Source of the DNA: Strongyloides papillosus
Taxonomy: Eukaryota; Nematoda; Chromadorea; Rhabditida; Strongyloididae
Direction: 5' to 3'
NCBI GenBank assembly: GCA_005656395.1
Contig: SRSI01000060.1
Coordinates: 992,001 to 1,056,000 of the forward strand
Length of the DNA stretch: 64,000 nt
Below, one piece after another: positions 22,095-40,500 of this stretch. Below the pieces are notes generated by a model. The model had not been told where the DNA came from. It saw nothing but the letters and a program-made list of their open reading frames with translations, and searched no databases. A program made the position numbers and the translations under genes. How positions within the stretch are numbered: the stretch's first letter is position 1; each line of letters starts with the position of its first letter.

Positions 22095-24121
22095 ACTGTA
22101 TTAAAATAAAATTTGTTTGAATCCACATACAAAAATTACACTTAATTAAAGTTTAATACTAAATAAGGTATTTGATTATTTATTCACATTGTATTTAATA
22201 AATAAAAAATAATAATAATTCTAAATAGCTCTAATTTACAAAAGTTATAATTAATTAAAATTGTTCGCAAATTCTACTAGCTATAGACGCTATTTTTTTT
22301 GCTAATTAAGAAAAATTATTGGTTACATTAAAAAAAATATTTCATTGTTTAAAGCAAACAAGTACGAAAAACATAAAATTGTAAAATTGTACTTCCCATG
22401 TAAATTTTTGGTAGATCTGTCTCTACTAGTAAAAATATATTAAAATACTTCCCAAAACTTCGCTATTTTGAATGTAGTACGGGTAAAAAATTTGCTTAAG
22501 CTGCCCCAATCATAAACGATTTAACTTTAATTCAATGATTGTTGATAAAATTGGAAGAAATTCCAGGTTTTCCGCAGAGAAATTAGCTGCCGAGACTAGA
22601 ATTAAGAAATCAATTAGCTGAAATATTTAAAAGAAAAATAAAAGTTTTTGCTTTAAGAATGAGAAAAATTATATTTTGTTGCTGTTCTATGTGACGCGTC
22701 GTTAGTGCCATCAAAATAATTTATATAAAAGAATGCCTACAGAGCTTGTCAATCATTTATTATATTATTAACAACATTATAGCAGCTAGTTAACAAGCTC
22801 TGTAAGTTAACAATTTAATTATCATTGTTATTGTATTTTTTTAGAGTATAAAATAAATAATTGATTTAATATGATTACTCGTAGTAAGACCACTGATAGT
22901 AAATGTTTTTAATTACCAAAAAAAAAAGAACAAATGTTTTATTCAGACAAGAAACTATAAATATGTAATTATGTTTACAATTAGTACAAATAAATACCTA
23001 CCCTCTTTTTTTATCGGAGGTTTTAATATTTAGTAATATAAAAAAATAAGATTAATAAGATTAGTAAAATTAGTAATCTAAAAATAAACAAGGTTAATAA
23101 AAGATGACAATATTGGATTAATGACTATTATTTACTTGTTCATCTATTATGTATTGCATCTATGGATAATTTTTACAATCATTACTGATTGATTGTATGA
23201 AACAGTGAAGTTCCTGGAGCTAGATCAAGGTTCCGCATTATTAACAGCTGCCAAAGAACATTACCAACAGTTTAATATTTTGCTGTAAGAAAATTTTAAA
23301 CTGCGTTAAAGCTGACATTATCATTCTTAAGTATTTATTTTTTTTTGAAAGGACTTCATATAGAATTAAAGTTATATTCGGTATTTAATTTTTCAATTAT
23401 ACGAATTGGGACAAGACGTAATCTAGATGCATTTATAGAGAATTTAGCAAACTCCTTAAAAGTATGTAAGATCCTAACTTAAATGTTAATATCCTTGTTA
23501 TGGCATCATATACAATATCTTACTTTTAAATCAATTACTTCACATTCTAAAATTTAACAATATAAAAACTATAAACCATAGTTAATTAAGCCCTAATATT
23601 TAGCATCTGTTAAATATAATAATTAAACTATATAAAACCTTTAATTTCTTCTTGACAATTTATACTAAGTCAAAGTAAAATTCCAGTAAATTTCGAATTA
23701 GCTTAAGTTGTAATGATTTCCACATATTTTTGTGTTTAAAAGTTTTTTTAAACATTTAATATTTAAAACTACTTAAAAAAATTTATACCATTATTCTTAT
23801 CATTAAGGAAATTATAATCAAATATAATAATTTTTTGATTAATTATTTTAATAAAATGTTAATTTTATAGGCAATTCTACTACAAAAAAATTTTTAATTA
23901 TTATTCAATTTGTTATCAATTAACTTTTTACTACAGGTTAATTTTAATATTTTAAAAACAACTATTGAAAACAAAAACTCAAAAAAAAATATTTTATAAA
24001 ACTAATGGTGATTATAACTTTTTAAAAATTAATACGTATTTATTGTTTGTTATATTATTAAAACTTCATTAAACAAAATGTCTCTTGGTTTACAATACAA
24101 ACAATATAAATAACATATGTA
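22095..24121. other. A+T-rich region with a short Tc1-like relic and a small hairpin
   Basis: At about 22530-22620 the plus strand reads IVDKIGRNSRFSAEKLAAE, like the second helix-turn-helix of Tc1 transposases, then stops. At 22738-22804 an 11-bp inverted pair (ACAGAGCTTGT and its inverse) encloses about 43 bp. A 30-codon open patch near 23196-23286 is not extendable. No gene is supported. Confidence 0.4.
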
Positions 24122-25550
24122 AGGTGACTTATAAGTAATTCCTCATGTATTTGCATTTATAATTTCTATTGTAGACAAGCTACAAAAATTCTATTGCAGC
24201 CATTTTGTAGCTGAGATACATACATATTAATCTTAAAATTGTTACAACAAAATGTGGATTCTTGAAGAAGTTATGGATCTTCAAAATTAATGGTCATTTC
24301 TGGTATATATGGGCATGCAACTTTTTTATATGGAAAAATATTTTAATGCTTGTTGCTGATTACGAAAGCCAACTTCTTTTATACTTATTCCTAAAATTCT
24401 GTGAATATTAAAGTCAACTATATTTAATTTAAAAAAAAAAAAATTACGATTTTTGTAAAAATTTTTATGTTTTTCCAAAATTAGAGACCGATGAGGCAAG
24501 TTTTAAAAATGTTTTATCAATATTTTAATAGAGTGAGTGAAGCTCTATCAAATGAGCATAGTACCATTTAATTGTATTTAGATTCAAGAAAGTTATGACT
24601 TGTCAAAAATCTCTAAATTCATACTTTTGATAAAAAATTTAAATAGAAACACTATTTTTTTAACATTTATGATACAAAATGGTATTATTAACATTACTTA
24701 CACATGTCAAGTCACAAAGTATTACTTATTTGTTTATATATTGCCTAAAAACTATAGTTAATTTTACCACTCAAAACTCTTGGAAAAATAATTTTCTCAA
24801 CATTTTTACACTATTTACTAACATTGCATAATATTTTTCATACTTATTGCTTTGTAAAAATATTTATACATAACTTATTAACTTATCATATATTCAATCG
24901 TATTTCCATACCCCCTATGTTTAAAATATCAGCACCTAATAATCAGAATAAGGTAATGTCTCAAATACTTTTGATAATAAAACACCACTAATACTCAAAA
25001 ATTAGGAAAAAAATAACATATTTTATTTTAATACTAGAAATATTCTAGAAAATGGTCAATGATTGACTATTCATAACTTTCTTGAAACTAAATACAATTT
25101 AGTAGCACTATACTCATTCGATAGAGCTTCGCTTACTTTATTAAAATATTGGTAAAACACTTTTGAAACATACCTCATCATTTCTTTAGTTTAAAAAAAC
25201 ATTGAAAATTTAAAGAAAATTGTGGTTTTTTTCTAAATAAAATATAGTTGCCAGACTTTAATGTTCATAAAATTTCAGAAGTAAATACAAAAGAAGTTGG
25301 CTTTCATAATTAGCAACAAGCATTAAAATATTTTTCTATATAAAAAAGTTACATGCCCATATGTACCAGAAATGACCATTAATTTTGATGATCCATAACT
25401 CTTTCAAGAACCCACATTTCGTTGTAACAGTTATAAGAATAAGATGGTATGCATCTCAGCCACAAAATGGCTATAATAGCATTTTTGTAGCTTGTCTACA
25501 AGAGAAATTATAAATGCAAATACGTGAGGAACTTCTTATCGGCCACTCTG
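24122..25550. mobile_element. 1.43-kb TA element with roughly 500-bp inverted arms
   Basis: The right end reads CTTATCGGCCACTCTG followed by TA (25551-25552). The left end after TA (24120-24121) is a decayed inverse, AGGTGACTTATAAG. Arms of about 500 bp share, in inverse, GGTCATTTCTGGTA-type, GCAACAAGCATTAAAATATTT and GATAGAGCTTC tracts. No transposase was seen. Fits a non-autonomous Tc1/mariner-like foldback element; arms are more diverged than in the palindrome upstream. Confidence 0.7.
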
Positions 25551-25552
25551 TA

Positions 25553-28280
25553 AAAATTAATTAACACATATTCGATGACTTATTTAATTTGATTACAACA
25601 TGTTGCTCATTTTTTATGTCATTGTTTTGATATTTTGATTATTTTTTTATTCGTATGAAAAACAATATTACTTATCAAATAAAACACATCGTTCATAATT
25701 GAATATATTTTAATTACGTAAAGATAACACTCAGAATTTCTATTGTTATTAAGAATTTAATTAAGTTTATTTAATTAGATATACAAAAGTTTTTTCACTT
25801 TTTTATTAAAACAAAATTTCTATTAAAAAATCATGAAAAAACAGAAAAAAGTATAGATAAATAATAAAAGTTAAAATACATTATAAAATTAACATCCAAA
25901 TCAGTATTTTTTTAGTCTTATTTGATTTGAAGAAACTTTTTAGTTTAAAAACTAGTAAAGTTTCATGTTAGTTGCAGGAATGAACGTTTAAATTCGGATT
26001 TATTTTAACTTTTCTTAACATTACATTGATCTTTAAAGTTGTTTTTGTTGCTGCATTAATCTTCCCTTTGAATGCTAAATTGATGTTTGTTTCCACCAAA
26101 TCAAATATTTCATATGATTTTTTTATAGTATAACTATTTCTTTGACCAAAATTTTAACTTTTGTTGAGTTTAAGCATTCGTTGTACAAACATTATTTTTT
26201 ATATAACACTAGTAAGTCCAAGTTTTCAATAGTTTTATTAATAATTGTTTACCATTCAACAAATATTGGGTTTTTTTCAATTGCTTTTCCCTGTTAATTA
26301 ATATTTGATCAGTTGTCACATGCGAAACACTTCAAAATAAAAAAATAGAATTTTTAAAATATATTTTTTGAAAAGTTTTATTTAGATGACTAATAGAGGA
26401 ATATCAAAAACACGACAATACAATATATCACACAACTAAATAATAAGTTCAATAATTTGCAATACCAAATATTAAATGCCCTAAATTTAATAAAACAAGA
26501 TGCAATAATTTAAAGCTCACTTGTATTTAGTATAATTATATTTTATACATAATTTTAACTCCTTATGTAATTTATAATCCCTAAAAATATATTTCTTGTT
26601 AGTAACGTAAAATTATTCCATCAGCTATACTTAGTTTATTTCAATCATATTTATATATGGTGAAATTTTCATTAAAATTTTTTTTAGGATCATATTCTTT
26701 CAAAATGTCTACTAAAAAATTTCATAATAATATTATAATAAGAGATAATTATAAGAATAGTTAGTTTATTAACGAAATCATATTTTAATTACTATTTTTT
26801 CTATGAAGTAACGTTATCTCCGTAACATATTGTTGGATTAATGGACACATTAAATTTTTCTAAAATAGTACCAAATTATAAATTTTTGTATACTAGAGTC
26901 AGATAAATTTCAAAATAAATTTCTCTTGACACGATTTTAGTCAAGCTAATTTATCTTATACTGTATGATTTATCACATTTATATCTGCAATTTAATTATT
27001 TTGATTCTTATTTGTTCCCTCTTTTTTATCAATGTTATAATTATTATGATTAATATTTCTTATGTGTTCCTCCTTTTAAATATATAAATTATAAACCGTA
27101 TATTTATAGGTTTACACGACAACATAGATAAAAATTTTAACTCTAGTAATAAAGTTATAACTTTTTGAAGCTTTTACACATAAAAAAAGTGTTTTATTAA
27201 CATAAACAAGCATTTTTAAATGTTAAATATTTAAATTTGATGCAATTTTATTAATGAAATAAACAAAGAATATTTTTCTAATTTATAAATGATTTATCAA
27301 TATTATAATTAAAAAACGATAGATTTAATTTCTATATTTAATGTATAGAAAATATATTTATAGAATATAAGTTGTGGCGTTCTCTTTTTCATACAATTCC
27401 CAATGCCCTTTGAATTAGCGACTGATTTCAAGCCTTCATCAAAATCAACTTTTATTTCACCAAACTTTAATACAATTACACACACTAATATAAAATTACA
27501 CAAAGTAAAGTATAGTGAAGTAAAGTGGCCACCTAGGGATAGCATTTATAAACTACAAAATTATACTTACTTATACTTATCCTTCGATATCTCAACAATT
27601 CCTGAGATCTTCTTCAACTGTTTATGAAAATCCTATTGGTCTACAAATACAATATTAGAAATACATTACAATTAAGATAATAACATTACAATATAACACG
27701 TCATACATATAAAATTTTGATTACATATAAAAAACGACTACTACTATTACGCAAGTTAGTAAAATGAATCATTTGATGACTTTCGCCACCTTATATAATA
27801 ACAAAAACAGTGTTCTCGAATTGTCCAAACAGTTTCCCAACTGTCATATTTCTACTGTAATTAGATTCTACCTCTTTTACGATAACGAAAAATCTTAGTA
27901 AAAAAAGTTTGATATTAATTTATATTTATAAAATATGATTAAATTTTAAAATCCATAACTTTTTCTAGAATTTAGATATTTTTATGAAAACTATAAAATA
28001 TAAGATGCAAGTTTGATAGCTATAAATCGGATATATTATCACATTTGTATTTCTATAATGAAAACAACTAATAATATAAAAAATTTGGAAAGCTCATTCA
28101 GGCCATTCTGTGTATTAATAATAAAATCATTTTTGACAGAAGTAGTTAGAAATTAATTTTAAAAATAATTACCTCAGAAACAAAAGTACTAACAGATTTT
28201 TTTTATCAATAAGTAGCATAGAAAAAATTAAAGTAATCTACGTAAAAATAAAACAAAATGATGAAAAATAATTTTTTGAA
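25553..28280. other. A+T-rich intergenic region, no supported gene
   Basis: Overlapping opposite frames at 27309-27627 show no conserved motif or splice extension. A patch near 28100 (GGCCATTCTG) resembles the terminus of the 24122-25550 element, but no partner was found. Confidence 0.45.
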
Positions 28281-31885
<3,605 letters not shown>

Positions 31886-32329
31886 TAGTGTTTCGATTAA
31901 ATGACGTCTTGACCACGTCAACGTGACAGACACCGACGTGACGCGTGTCACTGTCTATTATTGTAAAAGAATAAAACAATGACGGACACACTAGACGCCA
32001 TTATTCGTAATACAAATTTCAACATCATTCAGAGGAAAATTGAATACAATTAATGTAAATGGTAAGATCAAAGTCGTCAAATAAAGCAAAAAAAATTTTC
32101 TTCCAAACACTTCAAAGTGTACTTATGTGTTTTATAATGCTTTTTACAAATAAATAAGTTTTTTTAAAGTATTTTTTAATTTTTGAGAAAGTTCTTTTTT
32201 AACTACCTTTTTTTAAATGTCATTTTGCGTCACTGATATCACCTATCTCTGTCATTGTAAAAAAACTAAAGTAATCAACATTGTTATCGTTCATCATCAT
32301 GAGTTTCGCGTCATTTAATCGAAACACTT
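31886..32329. mobile_element. 444-bp hAT-like MITE with 8-bp target duplication
   Basis: GTCATGAT flanks both sides (31878-31885 and 32330-32337). The termini TAGTGTTTCGATTAAATGACG and its inverse (first base differs) form a 20-bp inverted repeat. The interior is richer in CG dinucleotides than the surroundings (ACGTCAACGTGACAG, GACGCGTGTCAC). There is no coding capacity. The frame at 32281-32472 crosses the end of the element and is not a gene. Confidence 0.75.
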
Positions 32330-32985
32330 GTCATGATATTAGGCCTTATATAGAAAAAATAACATATATAATTTATTTTTCTTATTCTTATATTATATTA
32401 CTTTTCTTTCTCATCAACCTTTATCACCACCTAATAGGTTTTGAATCCAAAAGACGGAAAAAGGAATTTTAAATTGGAGTTAACACAAGCTTTATCAGTA
32501 AGCAAAGGAAATATCTTTTGTTAAACTACCTTGGCCAAATAATTTCCGATAATGGTTAAATGGTATAAAAACTCTTTGCTTAACAATTAGTGTCAATTTC
32601 GATGATATGACAAAATTACCATCCCAAAATAAAAATGTTATTCATAAGAGCTTGATATTCAACCCACGACTCGCGTGCCACGTGTGGCCCATTTAGAAAT
32701 TTTTTGACTCATCTAAACAAAATTATTGCAATAAATTTTAAAGAGATTTTGGAAATAAAAAAATTGTTGAAGTAGTTCAAACAGCGGCTAATGTTGATAT
32801 ATACGAAAAAGATGTCACTTTATTAATTGTTAGAATTATATACATTAAATTAGTATTATCGATTTTTTACATGTTCTCTAAAAGAAGTATGTATTTTTTA
32901 TCGTAAGTTTTAGAATTGAATAATTTCTTTTTATTAGATTTTATTTTAGTTTTATATTAGATACGTCTGCTCCCTTTTTAATATA

Positions 32986-34790
32986 ATGTCTAAAAGAAAA
33001 GGTGATGATGAAAACCGACAGTTTCAAAGGGACTGGGAAGATTTATATTTTTTCGTAGAAAAAATAGAGCCATATGTTTAGTTTGTAAAGATTTTATTTT
33101 AATTATTAAATTCTACAATTTACGGAGACATTATGAGCAAAGGCATGTAGAATTGAAGAGAATAACTAGTCAACAACGTATTAAGAAAATAAACTTGTTT
33201 AAATCTAATTTAACACATCAACAAAAATATATTTTATAAAAAAATAGCCAGTCAAATACTACCTTTAGTGCTAGAATGCGAATATCTCAAATTATTGGAA
33301 AAAAATGAAGTCCTCTAGAGATGACAAATGTATCAAAAAATGGTTTGCTGCAGCAGTTGGTGGAATTTTTTCAGAAAATATTAAACTTTTCAATTAAATT
33401 AGTCTTTTATATTAAAATCGTAACATGAACAATAGATAATATTTCAACTGAAATTTGTTCAACGTTAAACATACTTTTAAAGAAATTTGTATTTTTTCAA
33501 TAGCTCTTGATAAAACAACGGACATTAAAAACACTTCGCAACTGGTTATTTTCATTTAAGTAGTTGACAGTCAAATGAACGTTACGGAATAGCTTCTTGA
33601 TGTTGCCAGTATGAATGATACAACAATTGATAGATACATTAAAGGTGGTGTAGCAAATTTTGTAAATAACCATTAACTAGAATTATGAAATTTAGTTAAC
33701 ATATCAACTAACGGAGCATCTTCAATGATTGATAAAAATGTTGTAGCTCTTACTTCGGTTTTCAAGTACATAGAATCTTTGGAACAAAAATCTAATTCTT
33801 TATATTTTTTTTATTTGTCGCTGCTTTTTACATATTGAAAATTAATGTGTGCAAGTATTAGATATACCACATGTAATGTCATTTGTTGTTACGACAATTA
33901 ATTTAATTAAGAATGATTTAATACAGCACCGTCAACTTTAAGAATTCCTTCATGAATTAGAATCTGAATATAGTGACCTATTTTGTTACGCTTAAATATG
34001 ATGATTGAGTCGTGATAAATCGTTGGAAAGATTTTGAAACTTATTAAATGAGATTAAAATTTTTTTACTGCATGTGTTATTTATATTTCTGAATTCAACG
34101 ATGAACAATGAGTAATGAATTTATGTTATTCGACAGATAAAACAAAACAATCATATTTATTAAATCTTCAACTTCAGAGTGGTGACAAAATAATTTTAGA
34201 CTGTTATCAAGATATAAATCTATTCATGATGAAAAATAAACTTTTTAAAAGTCAACTTAAATTAAATAATGCTATTCATTTGCTATTCTTTAATTGCTTT
34301 TAAGTAGTAATAAATATTTTTCTAAATATGTAACTGAAATCTCAAAATTACTCAAAGAATTTTATGACAGATACGCTAACATACAAAAATATGAGGAAAT
34401 ATTTGATATTTTTATTTTTCCATTTAATGTTAGCCCAGGAATAGTTTCAGAAATTTACAGATAGAAAAAGATAGACACGCATTCTATAACAGAATTAAAA
34501 CACATGTTTGAAGTCGATAACAAACTTGAATTTTGCTGCAAATATATTCCGGAAGATAATTTTCTTAGTTTGAAAAAATAAACGATATGTATCACTTCTG
34601 CAATTTAAAGTACTTATTTATGCAAATCATTTATTCAAGATTAAAAATCGTTCAATCAAAAATGCGAAACAGATTTACAGCTTAAAACATGATGAATCAG
34701 CTACGTTGCGCTTCATTTAATTTGACAATTAGCATTAAAAAACTATCCAGTGAAATTCAAAAAAAGTTTTATGTTAAAATTAATTCAGGT
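32986..34790 (+). pseudogene. hAT-superfamily (ZBED / GTF2IRD2-like) transposase relic
   Basis: Begins at the ATG at 32986 with MSKRKGDDENRQFQRDWED, the characteristic start of this ZBED-type hAT family. Further pieces in broken frames: IALDKTTDIKNTSQL (catalytic Asp region), LLDVASMNDTTID, an INISTNGASSMI-like segment and, near 34670-34720, a decayed copy of the C-terminal hAT dimerisation region. Many stops and frameshifts; clearly dead. The 62-codon open stretch at 34115-34303 is a piece of it, not a gene. Termini and target duplication were not found. Confidence 0.65.
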
Positions 34791-35229
34791 ATATTTTTTT
34801 TCTCATTTTTATATATGCGGCTTACTTTAATATAATAATATTTCATCCAGCTCTGCAAGCTACTTGCTTTTGATATTACTAGACTATTAAACCTTCATAT
34901 ATCGATTCAGATTTTCTCAATGGTTTACTGGAATTTATAGGCTCAATGAACTTTTAGAGGATGTTCGTATAAAATAATCACCAACTTTTTTTATACTACG
35001 TTTAAGACTTTAGAAATTATTATACCAATTATCAATAAAATCTGAAGGAATAGAATTGGGTCTTTTTTCACGTCTCAATACTGTATGAAAATCTCTTTAA
35101 GGCACGGGTATTAAATACATCAAAGTATGGTAAATTATTTTTTTACTATCTACATAACCAAATAAATATGAAAGTTTCATATAATTTTAAAATATGAAAG
35201 ATACATAAAGCAATATTGTATTAAAATTA

Positions 35230-37345
35230 AAAGTGATCAATGAATTACCAAACAATAAAGATAATTTAGATACTAATAGTTTATCGGCCCTTTACTTAAA
35301 TCAAGCAATTATCTCAATTACATGTTAAAATTTTAGTAATAAAGTTCATTTCACCACACAGTACCTATCTCAAGAATAAAATGAAATAATCATAAATTTG
35401 CTCATGTTAAAAATAAGTTTTGTAATAACCACTCCAACTTTATTGATATTGATAACAATGAGAAATCTAAAAGGCATTACTAACTTAAGCATTATCAAAT
35501 CTTAAGTCCAATGATTTCGATATTTAATGACACAAAATACCGGAGAGGTAATTTATGTGGATTAAAATTATATAGATACTGCATGGTTTTTAGATTTAGG
35601 TGCAACTGTTTATTTTTGTTGAAATTTTAAACAGTTAGTAAAGTTATTAAAAATCGATTCTGTTACTATTATGGTGGTTAATGAACAATTTATATATTGC
35701 AATTAGAGCGCTCGATTAATACTATCTGACGTAATTATTTAAAATGTCCATTATAATTTTTAATCTTGCTCCAATTTTATTTAGTTTAGTGAAAACTAAA
35801 GGAATTACTACTACTTTGTTGGAGATGGAAATATCTGTTTCTGTAGAAATAATTCTATAATAGGAACAATTCAATTAAACAAAAATATTGTTTTAGTAAA
35901 AAGTGATATTGTAAAAACGTTTATTCCGCTTATAAAGTCACTCCTGAAATATGTCATGAAAGATTTCTTACATATTTCTAACGATGAATTAAATCATCAA
36001 ACAGATTATCGTATGCCTAAATAAAATACGTTCCACGTTCATTAGCTAATATCTCATGTTCTCTACATCTACTCAATGATTTAAGTGTTTCAAATCACTT
36101 AAAGTAATCTATTTTGATCCTTCTGGAAAACTAACACCCAAAAGTTTGTATAGAAAAAAATATTATTGTATATCATTAGGTCAATATTCAATGAACTACT
36201 CAAATTACTCCTTTAAAATCCAAATCTGATACTCTACAGGCAATTATGCAAATTATTTTTTTATGAAAATGTCTAGTTGGTTAATCAGTAGAATGTGTTA
36301 GAAGAAATTATAGTGAAGAATCTGAGAATGAAGAAACTTTGGAATTTTTCTTAAATAAAGACATTATTTGAGAATGATATTGTGCTGTCATACTACAACA
36401 AACTAGTGTAAAAAGATATAATCGTTATGTAAAAGAAAGTGTTGCTACATTAGTAATTAATCGTAAACTTCTTCAAGACACGAGGAATCTTATATATACA
36501 TCAATTCGTTATGTAAAAATAGAGTAAGAAGTAATGTAACAGAAATGGAACCAATGGAATTACTTGGTTTTAATTTTTAATTGAAATGTTACATTCTATT
36601 AGTTGCATAGTTGCAGAAAAAAATGATAAACTAGTTAAAATAAACATGAAAGATAATATTGGAATTTTTGTGGTTTACTATGAATAATGCTATTCACAAT
36701 AAAAAAAAATAATTAAAAATGTTAAAGTCAATGAAGAATATGACTACATAGACGCTAAAGTCTTTTATAAAAGATTAATTCTCCATGAAACAAAAATTAC
36801 ACAAAATATTACCATTATCGATGGAATTGATGTATATTCTCTAATGATACCATTGACTACAGACATACGTAAGATTAATAAGGTGAATAGAGATGCTAAT
36901 ATTAAAAAACTGATAAAAAGACCATTTTGTATAATAAATATATGAATACTAAATCTAATGATACTACAGAAGTTGATACTCTAAATTTATCTAATAGATT
37001 AGAAGATATTAATATATTTGTAAGTAAAAAAGATCACGTATGTAATCTCAAAAGCGTTGTTATTGCATCAATAGCTAAATATACTCTTACTTGTAATTTG
37101 TCATTTCTCACTATCACACCTAGTGTTTACTTAAAAGCTTCACAATGTCCAGAATGGGTTGATTTAATGAAAAAAACTTGGAATTTTATCTAAAGATAAT
37201 ACATGATCAAATATAAAAGAAAATGAAATTGAGAAAGAGCGTATTATCACTTGTAAATGGGTATATAAATTAAAAATAATTATCGTTTGAAATCGAGGTT
37301 AACTATAGGAAAGTTTTCGCAATTAACTCAGAGTGAACTACACAC
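35230..37345 (+). pseudogene. Ty1/copia retrotransposon relic (gag end to start of reverse transcriptase)
   Basis: Order of recognisable pieces: a gag-like ELPNNKDNLDTNSLSAL at about 35240; an aspartic-protease-like AWFLDLGATVYF at about 35582 (DSG altered to DLG); integrase-like NRYVKESVATLVINRKLL near 36420, equivalent to the tract after the ERKNR motif; then SQCPEWVDLMKK and CKWVYKLK near 37145-37275, the start of copia reverse transcriptase. All frames are interrupted, and the reverse transcriptase is cut off after its first segment. No long terminal repeats were identified. The short frame at 36927-37193 is part of this relic. Confidence 0.6.
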
Positions 37346-37599
37346 AAACAATATTTTTATTAAAGCAAAGACGCCTACACTTTTTTTTAGACTATTTAAT
37401 TAATTTTTTATATTTCTATTAAATTTTTATTATTTCATTGTTTGTTTTTGTAGTTCTACTTATTTTTAATAATGTTTTTATTTTTGTTTAATAAGTTACT
37501 AAATAATAAAGAAACTTTATTAAAACTGTGAAAATATTGAAAAAATTAAAAAAAATTATAAATATTAAAACATTTTGATATAATTTTAAAATGGTCCAC

Positions 37600-40500
37600 T
37601 TTTTGATAAAATTTGTTCCTAAAATGATAAAAAATTTTTTATGTGTGAACGCTCGATAAGTGAGTTTTTTAAATGATGTTTTGCTGTATTAAAAATTATG
37701 TCAATACGCAATTTCTTAAAAGGTAAAATAATTTCAGTATATCTGAAGCACCTCTGATTGTCTGCCTCAATTTGTTTCGGAAACCTATAAGTTAAACTAT
37801 ATTTTTTAGTGATAAAAAAAACTTGTTCTGATGACTCTTTTGGAAATATTTTTGGAATCAAATGTCACTGGTAGTATTAATAATATTTAAGACGATTACT
37901 TTATCAGATTTAGCAGCAACTTGAAATTTGTCCATTGAGGCTTTGGTCAAATGTTTTTATGAATACTAATAGCTTTATTCTCGGCGTGAATATGTTTAGA
38001 AAGCTTAGTTGTTATCCATACTTTACAGTTTTTTACAATAGTTTTAATAATATCTTTAAGATTTTCCGCCATAAGCTTGTTTCTTAACTAACTTTAATAT
38101 TTTCCTTTACCCTTTCAGCCCTAAACTTGTAAGAAACATAATTTTGTCAATTTTAAAGACAATGGAATGATTTTATACTCATTCGATAGAGAAGGGTCGG
38201 CAAAATAATCCTATCTAAAATTGAATATGGTGCTACTTAATACTAAAGTACAGTATTTGTTTAAAGTAGAAGTAAAATGACTAAATTAGTAAAAATTTTA
38301 GAATAACAAAGTTATAAAATATATATACATATAGTTAGATAATAAAAGAGACATTATTATAGTAACTTTTTGAGTTTTATAAGGATAAGTATTCAATTCT
38401 TGCAATATTTTATTCTTAGACATTTTTATAAGCAATAATGAATTTTACAATAAATAACTGATATGAAAAAATTTTATGGGTATATATGTACGATAAAACT
38501 GAAAATTGCAAAAGTTTATCAAAAACGATAAAAATACTTTAGACTTTCTTATGAGTTTTAGTAGATATAGGTAAAAATTTAATTCTTACAATAAAATTAA
38601 CTTTTTTTTACTTACTAAATGTATATAACTATGCTAACTTTAATGCTGTTATTCGATAGATAGGTTATATTTTATTGGAATTTTTAATATTTTATTTAAT
38701 TTCGCCATCTTTTTTTTACCACATTCGTTTTTAAAAAGTAATATTTTAATTAGAATTTATGCTGCTATATTCAATTCAAGTTTAGGGCTGAAAGGGTTAA
38801 ACTTGAATGAGTATACTCCTAATGAATTGGTTCAACAAGCTTTTTTATTATGTTATGTAAAATGCATGGAACTACAATTTCATTTTCCTCTTTTTTCTTT
38901 TTCTAGTATTTTCCTAACTGCGTCATTTATTGTTTTATTACCAGAAGCATTTTCAGCTATACCAGCTTCTTTGTGGTCAAGAAAAAGGGACTTAATGTCA
39001 GGCAAAGTACAGAATCCAGATATAAAAACTTCATGTGAATTAATTAACTTATTTTTTTATTATTTTAATTTTACTTGATAGTTCATCAACGACAAAATTT
39101 TTATCATCGGCAATTTTATGAATAGTAACATTATACATTTCTATACATGCGATATGTCTATTAAAACGAGGATTAAGACTTCCTTCTAGTAAAGCAATGA
39201 TTGTAGCAATATCACAATAAAGATAGATGGAAAAAGTAGAAAGAATACCAGTATTCTTTATTAAAGTTAATGACATAGCTTGCAATTTAAGAAGATTTGA
39301 ACTTTTTGCTTGTTTCACATAAGGAAATTTTTTCGAGAAGTATTGTGCAGGTTTAACGAAATTATTATTAACAACTTGTGCGATTGCTGCACCCATACGC
39401 ATAGATGAAGCATTAATGCAAACATGGAATTTTTTCGTAAAATCAGGCAAAAGTATAGTTTCAAATGAAGTAAGAAAATTTATGATATCATTAAAAGAAT
39501 CAATTTGTTGTTTATTAAGGTCAATTTTTCTTTTTTCAAACGTTTTAACACAATCAAGAAGAATATCAGCACGTACTGTAAAATTTTTTACTGCATTTCT
39601 GAAAAAACCAGAACTTGCTAAAAAACCTTTAATCTCGCGGAAAGCGGAAGGAATTTTTCTATTTATCATTACATATGTAATTTTATTGCATAGACATTTA
39701 TGGAAGCCTCCGATTATCCACCCAAATTTAGTAATTTCAATTTGGACGAACTTACATTTATCGACATCCTTTTTAAGACCATGTTGTTTAACTACAATAC
39801 AAATATTTTCTATATCAAAAAGATGTTTAATTATGTTATTTGATTGACTAATAATAATCATATCATCAGCGTAAAAGCATGCTGAAGCCTTGGATTCACT
39901 AGCAATAACATTATAAACACACTGTCAGGTAGTCATTGCATTCAAATCGTCAAACGGTATTCTTGTATAACAATACATACCAAATGGAGTGAAAACGAAG
40001 TAATATTGATAATCAAGATGATGTAAACGAAGAGACAGAAACGCTTTAGTTGTGTCGAAAGTAGTAATGTATTTATCACCACACACTTCTTAAAATATTT
40101 CTTAAACTGTTCTTGTTGGATAACTGTTACGCACAGAAGCAGAGGTGATAGCTCTTAAATCAACAGCAAAACAAATTCTTTATACCTTGTGCCTGGGCAA
40201 TAACGTAATTAGAAACAAATTTGGTTCCAAGTCTGGTCAAAATTTTGCATTTATTATGGTGGAAACATGATTTTTAAATGATTGCCATTGAAGTCGATTC
40301 ATTCTGTAACGTTTTTGTGGTATGAATTTTACAGGGATAGACTGTTTACGTGGAATTTCAATATCATATGAATGAATAGAATGAAGACAAGGGAATCTTT
40401 CTTTTATGTGCCTAGAAATGATCTCATATTTTGTGTATAATCAAGATCTTCTGCAACAGCAATGCGTGTTAAGGGCATCTGAAAATTTTTAGTTTCATAA

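Noticed and set aside
27309..27627. Two overlapping opposite-strand frames, one containing KWPPRDS, reminiscent of the WPPRS motif of some transposases
   Set aside because: No catalytic aspartate motif follows; too short to support.
28000..28117. Possible solitary end of the 24122-25550 element (GGCCATTCTG)
   Set aside because: No matching left end and no TA pair at a plausible distance.
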